From contig NZ_CAESCM010000002.1 of the NCBI RefSeq assembly GCF_903166585.1, forward strand, positions 186,001-250,000: a stretch of 64,000 bases of DNA, in the 5' to 3' direction. Positions 42,776-50,634 of this stretch are shown one piece after another. Both the position numbers and the translations under genes were made by a program. Source of the stretch: Pedobacter ghigonis (GTDB lineage Bacteria > Bacteroidota > Bacteroidia > Sphingobacteriales > Sphingobacteriaceae). The notes beneath the pieces are model-generated. The model saw only the letters and a list, made by a program, of their open reading frames with translations, ran no database searches and had not been told where the DNA came from. The stretch's first letter is position 1; each line of letters opens with the position of its first letter.

Positions 42776-43318
42776 ATGAGTGAAATTAATATAGTTGATG
42801 CGCCTCCAGGAACCGAAGGGCCTGGCTATTTTGCCACCTCTTTAGATAAAGTGATTGGTTTGGCCCGCTCAAATTCTTTATGGCCGTTGCCGTTCGCAAC
42901 TTCTTGCTGTGGAATCGAATTTATGGCTACCATGGGTTCTCACTACGATTTAGGTCGTTTCGGTGCAGAGCGTTTAAGTTTTTCTCCCCGTCAGGCCGAT
43001 GTTTTAATGGTTATGGGTACCATCGCAAAAAAGATGGCTCCGGTATTAAAACAAGTATATATCCAAATGGCAGAGCCACGTTGGGTAATGGCTGTTGGTG
43101 CCTGTGCAAGTAGCGGTGGTATTTTTGATACTTATTCTGTTTTGCAGGGTATTGATGAGGTGATTCCGGTTGATGTTTACGTTCCGGGCTGCCCACCAAG
43201 ACCTGAAGCCATTTTAGATGGTTTCCAGCGTATCCAGGATTTGGTTAAAAACGAATCGGGAAGAAGAAGGAATTCTGATTATTACAAAGAACTTTTAGGT
43301 CAATACGGTATTAAATAA
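42776..43318 (+). CDS. nuoB: NADH-quinone oxidoreductase subunit B
   Basis: A 180-residue subunit that holds cluster N2: ATSCCGIEFMAT gives the paired Cys, VGACASSGG and VPGCPPRPEAI the other two. N2 passes electrons to quinone. ATG 42776 is taken because the TTG at 42731 lies within the promoter/terminator region. The stop overlaps the nuoC start by one base. Confidence 0.96.
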   Translation: MSEINIVDAPPGTEGPGYFATSLDKVIGLARSNSLWPLPFATSCCGIEFMATMGSHYDLGRFGAERLSFSPRQADVLMVMGTIAKKMAPVLKQVYIQMAEPRWVMAVGACASSGGIFDTYSVLQGIDEVIPVDVYVPGCPPRPEAILDGFQRIQDLVKNESGRRRNSDYYKELLGQYGIK

Positions 43319-43818
43319 TGGAAGAAGCGACACTAAATAATACTATCCTGGCAAAACTTAGCGAAAAGTTTGGCGAAAAGGTAACTGCGGTTGCCGAGCC
43401 TTATGGTTTGCTTACTTTTGCAACAACAAAAGATGTAATCATCAATGTGTTGTCGTTTCTTAAAAACGATTTAAAATTTAACTTCTTAACCGATATTACA
43501 GCGGTTCATTATCCGGGTAAAGATCATGGCATTGCAGTGGTTTATCATTTGCACAACATGGTTGAGCAAGTTAGGATTAGAGTTAAAGTTTTTATTTCAG
43601 AGCAAAATCCTACTATTCCTACGGCAACAACGATATGGAAAGGTGCAAACTGGATGGAGCGCGAAACTTACGATTTGTTTGGGGTTAAATTTGAAGGACA
43701 CCCTGATTTACGCCGTATTTTAAATATGGACGATTTAGGCGTTCACCCAATGTTGAAACAATATCCATTGGAAGATCCGAACAGAGTAGATAAAAAAGAC
43801 GAATTTTTTGGAAGGTAA
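43318..43818 (+). CDS. nuoC: NADH-quinone oxidoreductase subunit C
   Basis: A 166-residue peripheral-arm subunit (30-kDa family). The family signature ERETYDLFGVKFEGHPDLRRIL is present. C and D are separate genes here, unlike the fused nuoCD of E. coli. One-base overlap with nuoB. Confidence 0.95.
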   Translation: MEEATLNNTILAKLSEKFGEKVTAVAEPYGLLTFATTKDVIINVLSFLKNDLKFNFLTDITAVHYPGKDHGIAVVYHLHNMVEQVRIRVKVFISEQNPTIPTATTIWKGANWMERETYDLFGVKFEGHPDLRRILNMDDLGVHPMLKQYPLEDPNRVDKKDEFFGR

Positions 43819-43822
43819 TTTT

Positions 43823-45037
43823 ATGAATCATAACCATCCGGTATTTACAGATAACGACCCGCAAAGTGAGCTGGTAACCTTAAACTTAGGTCCAACCCAC
43901 CCTGCAACCCACGGCGTTTTTCAAAACGTTTTGCAATTAGATGGCGAACGTATTGTAAGCGGCGTTTCAACTATTGGGTATATTCACCGTGCTTTCGAAA
44001 AGATTGCCGAACACCGCCCATTTTATCAGATTACCCCACTTACCGACCGTTTAAACTATTGTTCTTCGCCTATTAACAATATGGGCTGGCACATGACGGT
44101 TGAAAAGTTGTTGAATATCCAGATGCCAAAACGCGTAGATTATCTTCGCGTAATTGTAATGGAGCTTTCGCGTATTGCCGATCACATTATCTGTAACACG
44201 ATTATTGGTCAGGATACCGGTGCAACAACCACTTTCCTTTACCTTTTCCAGTTCCGTGAGCACATTTACGAAATTTTTGAAGAGGTTTGCGGAGCACGTT
44301 TAACCACAAACATTGGCCGAATTGGTGGTTTTGAAAGAGATTTCAATGATATCGCCTTTGCTAAAATCAATAAATTCTTAAAAGAATTTCCGGTTGCTTT
44401 AAAAGAGTTCGAAAACCTTTTAACACGTAACCGTATTTTTATCGACAGGACTGCAGGTGTTGCGGAAGTAACCAAAGAAACAGCTTTAGAATACAGCTGG
44501 ACTGGTCCACTTTTACGCGCTACGGGTGTAGATTATGATGTTCGTGTAAGCGATCCATATTCTTCTTATCAGGATTTCGATTTCGAGGTTCCAGTAGGTA
44601 CGAGTGGCGACATTTACGACAGATATCTGGTTCGTAACGAAGAAATGTGGCAAAGTGTACGCATTATTGAACAGGCTTTGGAAAAATTGAAATCAGAAGA
44701 AAAAGGTATTTTCCATGCCGATGTTCCTGAATTCTATCTTCCTCCAAAACAAGAGGTTTACAACAATATGGAAGCATTAATCTATCACTTTAAAATTGTG
44801 ATGGGCGAAATTGATGCGCCAAAAGCAGAAGTTTATCACGCTGTAGAAGGTGGTAACGGCGAATTAGGTTTCTATCTGATCAATGATGGAGGACGTACAC
44901 CGTACCGTTTACACTTCCGCAGACCAAGTTTTATAAATTACCAGATGTTTGCGCCAATGAGCGAGGGCATGTTATTGTCTGATGCCATTATCAACATGAG
45001 TAGTATGAACATTATTGCAGGAGAATTAGATGCTTAA
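43823..45037 (+). CDS. nuoD: NADH-quinone oxidoreductase subunit D
   Basis: A 404-residue 49-kDa-family subunit lining the quinone site: GPTHPATHGVFQ with the conserved His, YIHRAFEKIAEHRPFYQ, DRLNYCSSPINNMGW, and the C-terminal end IIAGELDA. ATG 43823 lies 5 bp after the nuoC stop; an upstream ATG at 43808 would overlap nuoC. Confidence 0.95.
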   Translation: MNHNHPVFTDNDPQSELVTLNLGPTHPATHGVFQNVLQLDGERIVSGVSTIGYIHRAFEKIAEHRPFYQITPLTDRLNYCSSPINNMGWHMTVEKLLNIQMPKRVDYLRVIVMELSRIADHIICNTIIGQDTGATTTFLYLFQFREHIYEIFEEVCGARLTTNIGRIGGFERDFNDIAFAKINKFLKEFPVALKEFENLLTRNRIFIDRTAGVAEVTKETALEYSWTGPLLRATGVDYDVRVSDPYSSYQDFDFEVPVGTSGDIYDRYLVRNEEMWQSVRIIEQALEKLKSEEKGIFHADVPEFYLPPKQEVYNNMEALIYHFKIVMGEIDAPKAEVYHAVEGGNGELGFYLINDGGRTPYRLHFRRPSFINYQMFAPMSEGMLLSDAIINMSSMNIIAGELDA

Positions 45038-45545
45038 AGTAGAAGAACAAACACCTGTAACGTTTTCATCAGAATTGCTGGCCAAATTTGATGAAATAAA
45101 AAGTCGTTATCCGGAAGGAAAACAAAAATCAGCTTTGCTACCCTTATTACACCTGGTGCAGGCCGAATTTCTTTGGGTTCCAACATCGGCAATGGATCAA
45201 GTTGCTGCGTATTTAAATATTCAGCCAATTGAAGTATATGAGGTAGCAACATTTTATACCATGTACTTTTTAAAACCACAAGGTAAATATGCTTTGGAGG
45301 TTTGCCGTACAGGGCCTTGCTGCCTGGTAGGTGCCGAAAAAATATTAAGCCACTTAGAAGACAAGTTGGGCGTAAAAGAAGGTGAAGTAACTGCCGATGG
45401 CCTTTTCAGCTTTAGAGGAGTTGAATGTTTGGCCGCATGCGGTTTCGGTCCGGTGTTACAAATTAGTCCGGAATATACTTTCTATGAAAACCTAACTACC
45501 GAAAGTGTAGATAAACTGATTGAAGATTTGAAAAATAAGTCCTAA
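45030..45545 (+). CDS. nuoE: NADH-quinone oxidoreductase subunit E
   Basis: A 171-residue 24-kDa-family subunit with [2Fe-2S] cluster N1a: CRTGPCCLVGAE supplies two Cys and ECLAACGFGP the others. It overlaps nuoD by 8 bp. The last codons (AAT AAG TCC TAA) are the first words of the repeat that fills the nuoE-nuoF gap. Confidence 0.95.
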   Translation: MLKVEEQTPVTFSSELLAKFDEIKSRYPEGKQKSALLPLLHLVQAEFLWVPTSAMDQVAAYLNIQPIEVYEVATFYTMYFLKPQGKYALEVCRTGPCCLVGAEKILSHLEDKLGVKEGEVTADGLFSFRGVECLAACGFGPVLQISPEYTFYENLTTESVDKLIEDLKNKS

Positions 45546-45616
45546 GTCGCAAGTCTTAAGTCGGGAGTTAATTTAGACTCAAGACTATGGACTATTTGAC
45601 TACAGACTATAGACTA
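45537..45616. repeat. Word-palindrome element at the nuoE-nuoF junction
   Basis: The left half repeats AAGTC words (AAGTCCTAAGTCGCAAGTCT, TAAGTCGGG); the right half repeats GACT words (TTAGACTCAAGACTATGG, ACTATTTGACTACAGACT, ATAGACTA). The nuoE stop codon lies inside the left half. Confidence 0.75.
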
Positions 45617-45622
45617 ATTAAA

Positions 45623-46990
45623 ATGTCTCGAAAACTGTTACTTGAGCATATAAACGTACCAGGCATCAATACACTTGAAGTCTATCGCCAAAAAGGCGGG
45701 TACCGTGCCGTTGAAAAAGCCCTTAAAACTTTAACACCTGAAGAGATTGTTGAAGAAGTTAAGAAATCAGGCTTACGCGGTCGTGGTGGTGCGGGTTTCC
45801 CAACGGGAATGAAATGGAGCTTTTTGGCTAAGCCAGAAGGTGTTGCACGTTATCTGGTGTGTAATGCTGATGAGTCTGAGCCCGGAACTTTTAAAGACCG
45901 TTACCTGATGACATACATTCCACATGCTTTAATTGAGGGAATGATTGTTTCGAGTTTTGCTCTGGGAGCCAAGGTTTCATACATCTATGTTCGCGGAGAG
46001 ATGATGCCTCAGATCCGTATCCTGGAAAAAGCGATTGCAGAAGCAAAAGCTGCAGGATGGTTAGGTAAGAACATTTTAGGAACTGGTTACGATTTAGAAT
46101 TATATGTTCAGCCTGGTGGAGGTGCTTACATTTGTGGTGAAGAAACCGCTTTGTTAGAATCGCTTGAAGGTAAAAGAGGTAATCCACGTATTAAACCACC
46201 TTTCCCTGCTATTGCAGGTTTATATGGCTGCCCTACGGTAGTTAATAACGTAGAATCGATTGCTGCTGTAGTGCCAATTATCAATGATGGAGGCGATGAG
46301 TATGCTAAAATCGGTATTGGCAGAAGTACAGGTACCAAATTAATTTCAGCATCGGGTAATTTAGTAAAGCCTGGCGTTTATGAAATCGAATTGGGTTTAC
46401 CGGTAGAAGAATTTATCTATTCTGATGAGTATTGTGGCGGTATTGCCAATGGGAAACGCCTGAAAGCAACAGTTGCAGGTGGTTCATCGGTGCCAATTTT
46501 GCCAGCTAATTTAACTTTAAAATATGCCAACGGCGAACCTCGTTTAATGAGTTACGAATCCTTATCAGAAGGTGGATTTGCGACTGGAACGATGTTAGGA
46601 TCGGGTGGTTTTATTGCTTTTGATGAAGATCAGTGTATTGTTCGCAATACCTGGAATTTTTCTCGTTTCTACCACCACGAGAGTTGCGGACAATGTTCAC
46701 CATGTCGTGAAGGTACAGGCTGGATGGAAAAAATCCTCCACAAAATCGAACACGGTCATGGAAGCATGGAAGATGTTGATTTATTGTGGGATGTTCAGCG
46801 TAAAATTGAAGGAAACACGATTTGCCCCTTAGGTGATGCAGCTGCATGGCCAGTGGCAAGTGCTATCCGTCATTTCAGAGATGAATTTGAATGGCACATT
46901 AAAGAGCCGGTTAAAAGCCAGAGCCAAAATTATGGTATTGCAAATTATGCAAACCCGATTGAAAAAGCTCCTGTAACGGAAGAGAAATAA
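45623..46990 (+). CDS. nuoF: NADH-quinone oxidoreductase subunit F
   Basis: A 455-residue 51-kDa-family subunit, the NADH entry site. FMN/NADH motifs [16 protein letters not shown] and [19 protein letters not shown] are present, and cluster N3 is held by [13 protein letters not shown] and [15 protein letters not shown] 45623 is chosen; a TTG or ATG at 45587 would start inside the repeat element. Confidence 0.96.
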   Translation: MSRKLLLEHINVPGINTLEVYRQKGGYRAVEKALKTLTPEEIVEEVKKSGLRGRGGAGFPTGMKWSFLAKPEGVARYLVCNADESEPGTFKDRYLMTYIPHALIEGMIVSSFALGAKVSYIYVRGEMMPQIRILEKAIAEAKAAGWLGKNILGTGYDLELYVQPGGGAYICGEETALLESLEGKRGNPRIKPPFPAIAGLYGCPTVVNNVESIAAVVPIINDGGDEYAKIGIGRSTGTKLISASGNLVKPGVYEIELGLPVEEFIYSDEYCGGIANGKRLKATVAGGSSVPILPANLTLKYANGEPRLMSYESLSEGGFATGTMLGSGGFIAFDEDQCIVRNTWNFSRFYHHESCGQCSPCREGTGWMEKILHKIEHGHGSMEDVDLLWDVQRKIEGNTICPLGDAAAWPVASAIRHFRDEFEWHIKEPVKSQSQNYGIANYANPIEKAPVTEEK

Positions 46991-47001
46991 AATCGCATTG
47001 G

Positions 47002-47062
47002 TTCGTGTTTTCACGAAACGAAAGCTAAATAAATACAATTGGTTCGTGGTGGCACGAACCAA
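47002..47062. repeat. GTTCGTG hairpin pair between nuoF and nuoG
   Basis: Two hairpins: TTCGTG/CACGAA (47002-47017, TTTT loop) and TTGGTTCGTG/CACGAACCAA (47039-47048 with 47053-47062, GTGG loop). Both are preceded by ATTGGTTCGTG. A third copy is at 49651-49668. Confidence 0.75.
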
Positions 47063-47089
47063 GTAGAAAATAAAAGAATATCATTAACC

Positions 47090-48100
47090 ATGAGTGAAAA
47101 AGTTAAGGTTACGATAGATGGGATAACAGTAGAGGTTGATAACGGAACCACCATCCTGAATGCTGCAAGGCAAATTGGAGGTGATATCGTTCCGCCAGCC
47201 ATGTGCTATTATTCTAAGTTACAAGGCAGTGGTGGTAAATGCCGTACCTGTATTGTTAAGGTAACAAAAGGGTCGGAGAAAGATCCCCGCCCAATGCCAA
47301 AATTGGTTGCTTCTTGTCGTACAACTGTAATGGATGGGATGGAAGTGCTTAATATTACTTCGCCCGAAGTTTTGGAAGCACGTGCAGGTGTAGTAGAGAT
47401 TTTGTTGATTAACCACCCTTTGGATTGTCCGGTTTGCGATCAGGCCGGTGAGTGCGATTTACAAAATTTAGGTTACGAGCACGGTTTGCAAAAAACACGT
47501 TATGAGTTTGAGCGCCGTACTTTCGAGCGTATTGATATTGGCGATAAAATTCAGCTGCACATGAACCGTTGTATTCTGTGCTACCGCTGTGTTTTTACTG
47601 CAGATCAGATTACCAACAAGCGTGTTCACGGTATTTTAAACCGTGGCGATCATTCAGAAATTTCTACCTATATCCAGCAGGCGGTTGATAACGATTTCTC
47701 AGGAAACGTAATTGATGTTTGTCCGGTTGGTGCTTTAACCGATAAAACTTTCCGTTTCAAAAACCGTGTTTGGTTTACCAAACCAGTTGATGCACACCGC
47801 AATTGCGACCATGAAAAATGCAACGGTAAGGTAACCCTTTGGTATAAAGGAGAAGATGTGATCCGTGTTACTGCGCGCAAAGATCAGTTTGGCGAAGTAG
47901 AAGAATTTATCTGCAATACCTGCCGTTTCGATAAAAAAGCTACATCCGACTGGACAATCGAACATCCAACACATATTGATGATACTTCGGTAATTGCATC
48001 TAACCACTACGAAACATTAAAACCATTGCCGGTAATTAAGCCAAATGCAGCGTTACAGGCAGCGAATGAAATTGAATTACATAAAACAGTTAAATACTAA
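47090..48100 (+). CDS. nuoG: NADH-quinone oxidoreductase subunit G (short form)
   Basis: A 336-residue NuoG containing the N-terminal [2Fe-2S] domain (AMCYYSKLQGSGGKCRTCIV, ASCRTTV), the His-Cys segment (HPLDCPVCDQAGECDLQ) and two [4Fe-4S] clusters (RCILCYRCV; DVCPVGALT). The long molybdopterin-like C-terminal half found in E. coli (about 900 residues in total) is absent. One-base overlap with nuoH shows this is the true end. ATG 47090 is chosen over one at 47039 in the hairpin. Confidence 0.94.
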   Translation: MSEKVKVTIDGITVEVDNGTTILNAARQIGGDIVPPAMCYYSKLQGSGGKCRTCIVKVTKGSEKDPRPMPKLVASCRTTVMDGMEVLNITSPEVLEARAGVVEILLINHPLDCPVCDQAGECDLQNLGYEHGLQKTRYEFERRTFERIDIGDKIQLHMNRCILCYRCVFTADQITNKRVHGILNRGDHSEISTYIQQAVDNDFSGNVIDVCPVGALTDKTFRFKNRVWFTKPVDAHRNCDHEKCNGKVTLWYKGEDVIRVTARKDQFGEVEEFICNTCRFDKKATSDWTIEHPTHIDDTSVIASNHYETLKPLPVIKPNAALQAANEIELHKTVKY

Positions 48101-49137
48101 TGGATACAGGTTTTATCATAGAAAAATTTATTCTAGTAGCGGTAATTTTCGGTATCAGTTTGGTAATTGCCATGTATTCTACCTATGCTGAACGTAAGGT
48201 TGCTGCATTTTTGCAAGATCGTTTAGGACCGGACAGAGCTGGTCCCTTTGGTATTTTACAGCCTTTGGCCGATGGTGTTAAGATGTTTATGAAAGAGGAG
48301 ATTATCCCAACTACATCAAACCGTTTCTTATTTATTGCAGGGCCGGGTTTAGCTTTACTTTGTGCCTGTATTGGTACAGCAGTTATTCCCTGGGGTAGTC
48401 CGATAGAAATTGCCGGAAAAACAATCCCTTTACAGGTTACTGATATTAATGTAGGTGTTTTATACATTTTCGGTGTGGTTTCTTTAGGCGTTTATGGCGT
48501 AATGATTGGTGGTTGGGCATCTAACAACAAATATTCTTTGTTAAGTGCTATCCGCGCGGCATCACAAAATATCAGCTACGAGATTGCAATGGGTTTATCC
48601 ATCATTGCATTGCTTCTGATGACGAATACCCTAAGCTTAAAAGCTATTGTTGAACAGCAACATGGCCTTAACTGGAATGTGTGGTATCAGCCGCTTGGGT
48701 TTTTGATATTTATGGTATGCTCGTTTGCTGAAACCAACCGTGCTCCTTTCGATTTACCTGAGTGTGAAACTGAGTTAATTGGTGGTTACCATACCGAGTA
48801 TTCATCTATGAAATTAGGTTTCTACCTGTTTGCCGAATACATCAATATGTTTGTATCATCGGCTGTAATGGCAGCTTTATATTGGGGTGGTTACAATTAC
48901 CCTGGTATGGATTGGGTTGCAACACATGCAGGAACAACCTGGGCACCACTTATCGGTACTGCCGTTTTCTTTGGAAAAATATGTGCATTTATCTTTTTCT
49001 TCATGTGGGTACGCTGGACCATCCCGCGTTTCCGTTACGATCAATTGATGAATTTAGGTTGGAAAGGCTTAATTCCTTTAGCTATTGCCAACATTATAAT
49101 AACTGGAGTTGTGATTGCGATTATTGAGAAGTTTTAA
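48100..49137 (+). CDS. nuoH: NADH-quinone oxidoreductase subunit H
   Basis: A 345-residue membrane subunit with about eight helices, forming the quinone chamber. Signatures: RKVAAFLQDRLGPDRAGPFG, FAETNRAPFDLPECETELIGGYHTEYS and RWTIPRFRYDQLM. It overlaps nuoG by one base. Confidence 0.96.
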   Translation: MDTGFIIEKFILVAVIFGISLVIAMYSTYAERKVAAFLQDRLGPDRAGPFGILQPLADGVKMFMKEEIIPTTSNRFLFIAGPGLALLCACIGTAVIPWGSPIEIAGKTIPLQVTDINVGVLYIFGVVSLGVYGVMIGGWASNNKYSLLSAIRAASQNISYEIAMGLSIIALLLMTNTLSLKAIVEQQHGLNWNVWYQPLGFLIFMVCSFAETNRAPFDLPECETELIGGYHTEYSSMKLGFYLFAEYINMFVSSAVMAALYWGGYNYPGMDWVATHAGTTWAPLIGTAVFFGKICAFIFFFMWVRWTIPRFRYDQLMNLGWKGLIPLAIANIIITGVVIAIIEKF

Positions 49138-49139
49138 TT

Positions 49140-49643
49140 ATGGAATCATTAAGTAATAAGAAAAAAGTACTGGAACAAAAGCCACTGAGCTTTATGGAAC
49201 GGATGTACCTTCCGGCAATCGTAAAGGGAATGGGCATCACCATTAGCCACTTATTCAAAAAAGAGGCTACAGTAAGATATCCGGAAGTAGAACGCGAATT
49301 CTCAACCAACTTTAGGGGGATGCACTCGCTAAAGCGTGATGAAAACGGTAAAGAGCGTTGTACTGCCTGCGGTTTATGTGCTTTATCTTGCCCGGCCGAA
49401 GCAATTACCATGATTGCTGCAGAACGTAAGCCTGAAGAAAAACATTTATACCGTGAAGAAAAGTATGCTGCAACTTATGAAATTAACATGTTGCGTTGCA
49501 TTTTCTGTGGATTATGTGAAGAAGCCTGCCCGAAAGAGGCTATTTATTTAGACGGACCAATTGTACCTGCTGATTATTTGCGTAAAGATTTTATTTACGG
49601 AAAAGATAAATTGGTAGAGGCTCCGTTAGAAATGAAAAAATAA
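49140..49643 (+). CDS. nuoI: NADH-quinone oxidoreductase subunit I
   Basis: A 167-residue subunit with two [4Fe-4S] ferredoxin motifs, CTACGLCALSCPAEAI and CIFCGLCEEACPKEAI, clusters N6a and N6b. It lies 2 bp after nuoH. REP-like repeats follow before nuoJ. Confidence 0.95.
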   Translation: MESLSNKKKVLEQKPLSFMERMYLPAIVKGMGITISHLFKKEATVRYPEVEREFSTNFRGMHSLKRDENGKERCTACGLCALSCPAEAITMIAAERKPEEKHLYREEKYAATYEINMLRCIFCGLCEEACPKEAIYLDGPIVPADYLRKDFIYGKDKLVEAPLEMKK

Positions 49644-49650
49644 TAATATT

Positions 49651-49765
49651 GTTCGTGAGGACGCGAACCATATAACTGAGATAATCGTCATGCTGAATTT
49701 ATTTCAGCATCTCTTGTACAAGATCCTGAAATAATACCGATAGCTATCGGATCAGGAGGACGAAA
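49651..49765. repeat. REP-like repeat cluster between nuoI and nuoJ
   Basis: Three hairpins: GTTCGTG/CGCGAAC (49651-49668), ATGCTGAA/TTCAGCAT (49690-49710) and CCGATAGCTATCGG (49737-49750), the last within GATCCTGAAATAATACC ... GATCAGGAGGACG. The middle one matches the element at 28228, the last one the element at 24786. Confidence 0.75.
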
Positions 49766-49788
49766 AACAAATTAAAAACAACAAATTA

Positions 49789-50292
49789 ATGAGTACACAA
49801 GTATTCTATTTCGTAGCCACATTAAGTATCCTCTTTTCACTGTTGGTGATTTTTGCTAAAAATCCAATCCACAGTGTATTGTACTTAATCCTAACTTTTT
49901 TCACATTTACGGTGCATTATGTACTGTTGAATGCTCAATTTCTGGCTGTTGTAAACTTCATTGTTTATATGGGAGCCATCATGGTATTATTCCTCTTCGT
50001 ACTGATGTTGCTCAACCTGAATAAGGAAACAGAGCCATCAAAATCTCCATTAATTAAAATTGTTGGGGTAATTGCTGGCTGTTGCTTAATTGTAACCTTA
50101 ATTGGTTCGTTAAAAGCGGCAAGCATTAGCAGCCCGTTAATTTTAAAAAATCCGGGATTAGGTTTGGTAGAAAACTTAGGTAAAGAGCTTTTCGGACCAT
50201 TCTTGTTACCATTCGAATTATCATCTCTGTTACTGTTGGCAGCAATGGTTGGAGCCGTTTTATTATCTAAAAGAGATGAGGTAGAAGCATAA
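49789..50292 (+). CDS. nuoJ: NADH-quinone oxidoreductase subunit J
   Basis: A 167-residue membrane subunit with about five helices. FVVYMGAIMVLFLFV-type pi-bulge region is present (NFIVYMGAIMVLFLFVLMLL). Its stop codon overlaps the nuoK start by one base. Confidence 0.94.
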   Translation: MSTQVFYFVATLSILFSLLVIFAKNPIHSVLYLILTFFTFTVHYVLLNAQFLAVVNFIVYMGAIMVLFLFVLMLLNLNKETEPSKSPLIKIVGVIAGCCLIVTLIGSLKAASISSPLILKNPGLGLVENLGKELFGPFLLPFELSSLLLLAAMVGAVLLSKRDEVEA

Positions 50293-50621
50293 TGGAAAAT
50301 TTAACTACACAAATGGCAGGCGTTCCGCTAAACCACTACATCTATTTAAGTGCAATTATTTTCACTATTGGTGTAATTGGCGTGTTAACCCGCAGAAATG
50401 CAATCGTAATCTTTATGTCGGTAGAGTTGATGTTAAATGCAGTTAACCTGCTTTTAACCGCTTTCTCTGTGCATAGCAATGATCCTTCCGGACAGGTTTT
50501 CGTATTCTTCATTATGGCTTTGGCTGCTGCAGAAGTTGCAGTAGGTTTGGCCATCATCGTAATGGTGTACAGAAATACAAAATCGATAGATATTAATGTT
50601 TTAAATCGCCTTAAGTGGTAA
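50292..50621 (+). CDS. nuoK: NADH-quinone oxidoreductase subunit K
   Basis: A 109-residue three-helix subunit with conserved membrane Glu in MSVELMLNAVNLLL and AAAEVAVGLAI, part of the proton path linking J, K and N. Confidence 0.95.
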   Translation: MENLTTQMAGVPLNHYIYLSAIIFTIGVIGVLTRRNAIVIFMSVELMLNAVNLLLTAFSVHSNDPSGQVFVFFIMALAAAEVAVGLAIIVMVYRNTKSIDINVLNRLKW

Positions 50622-50634
50622 ATATATAATAAGA

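Noticed and set aside
45537-45616. Possible CRISPR array at short regularly spaced words
   Set aside because: Words are only 5-8 bp, variable, lack spacers of constant length, and switch to their complement halfway; no cas genes are present.
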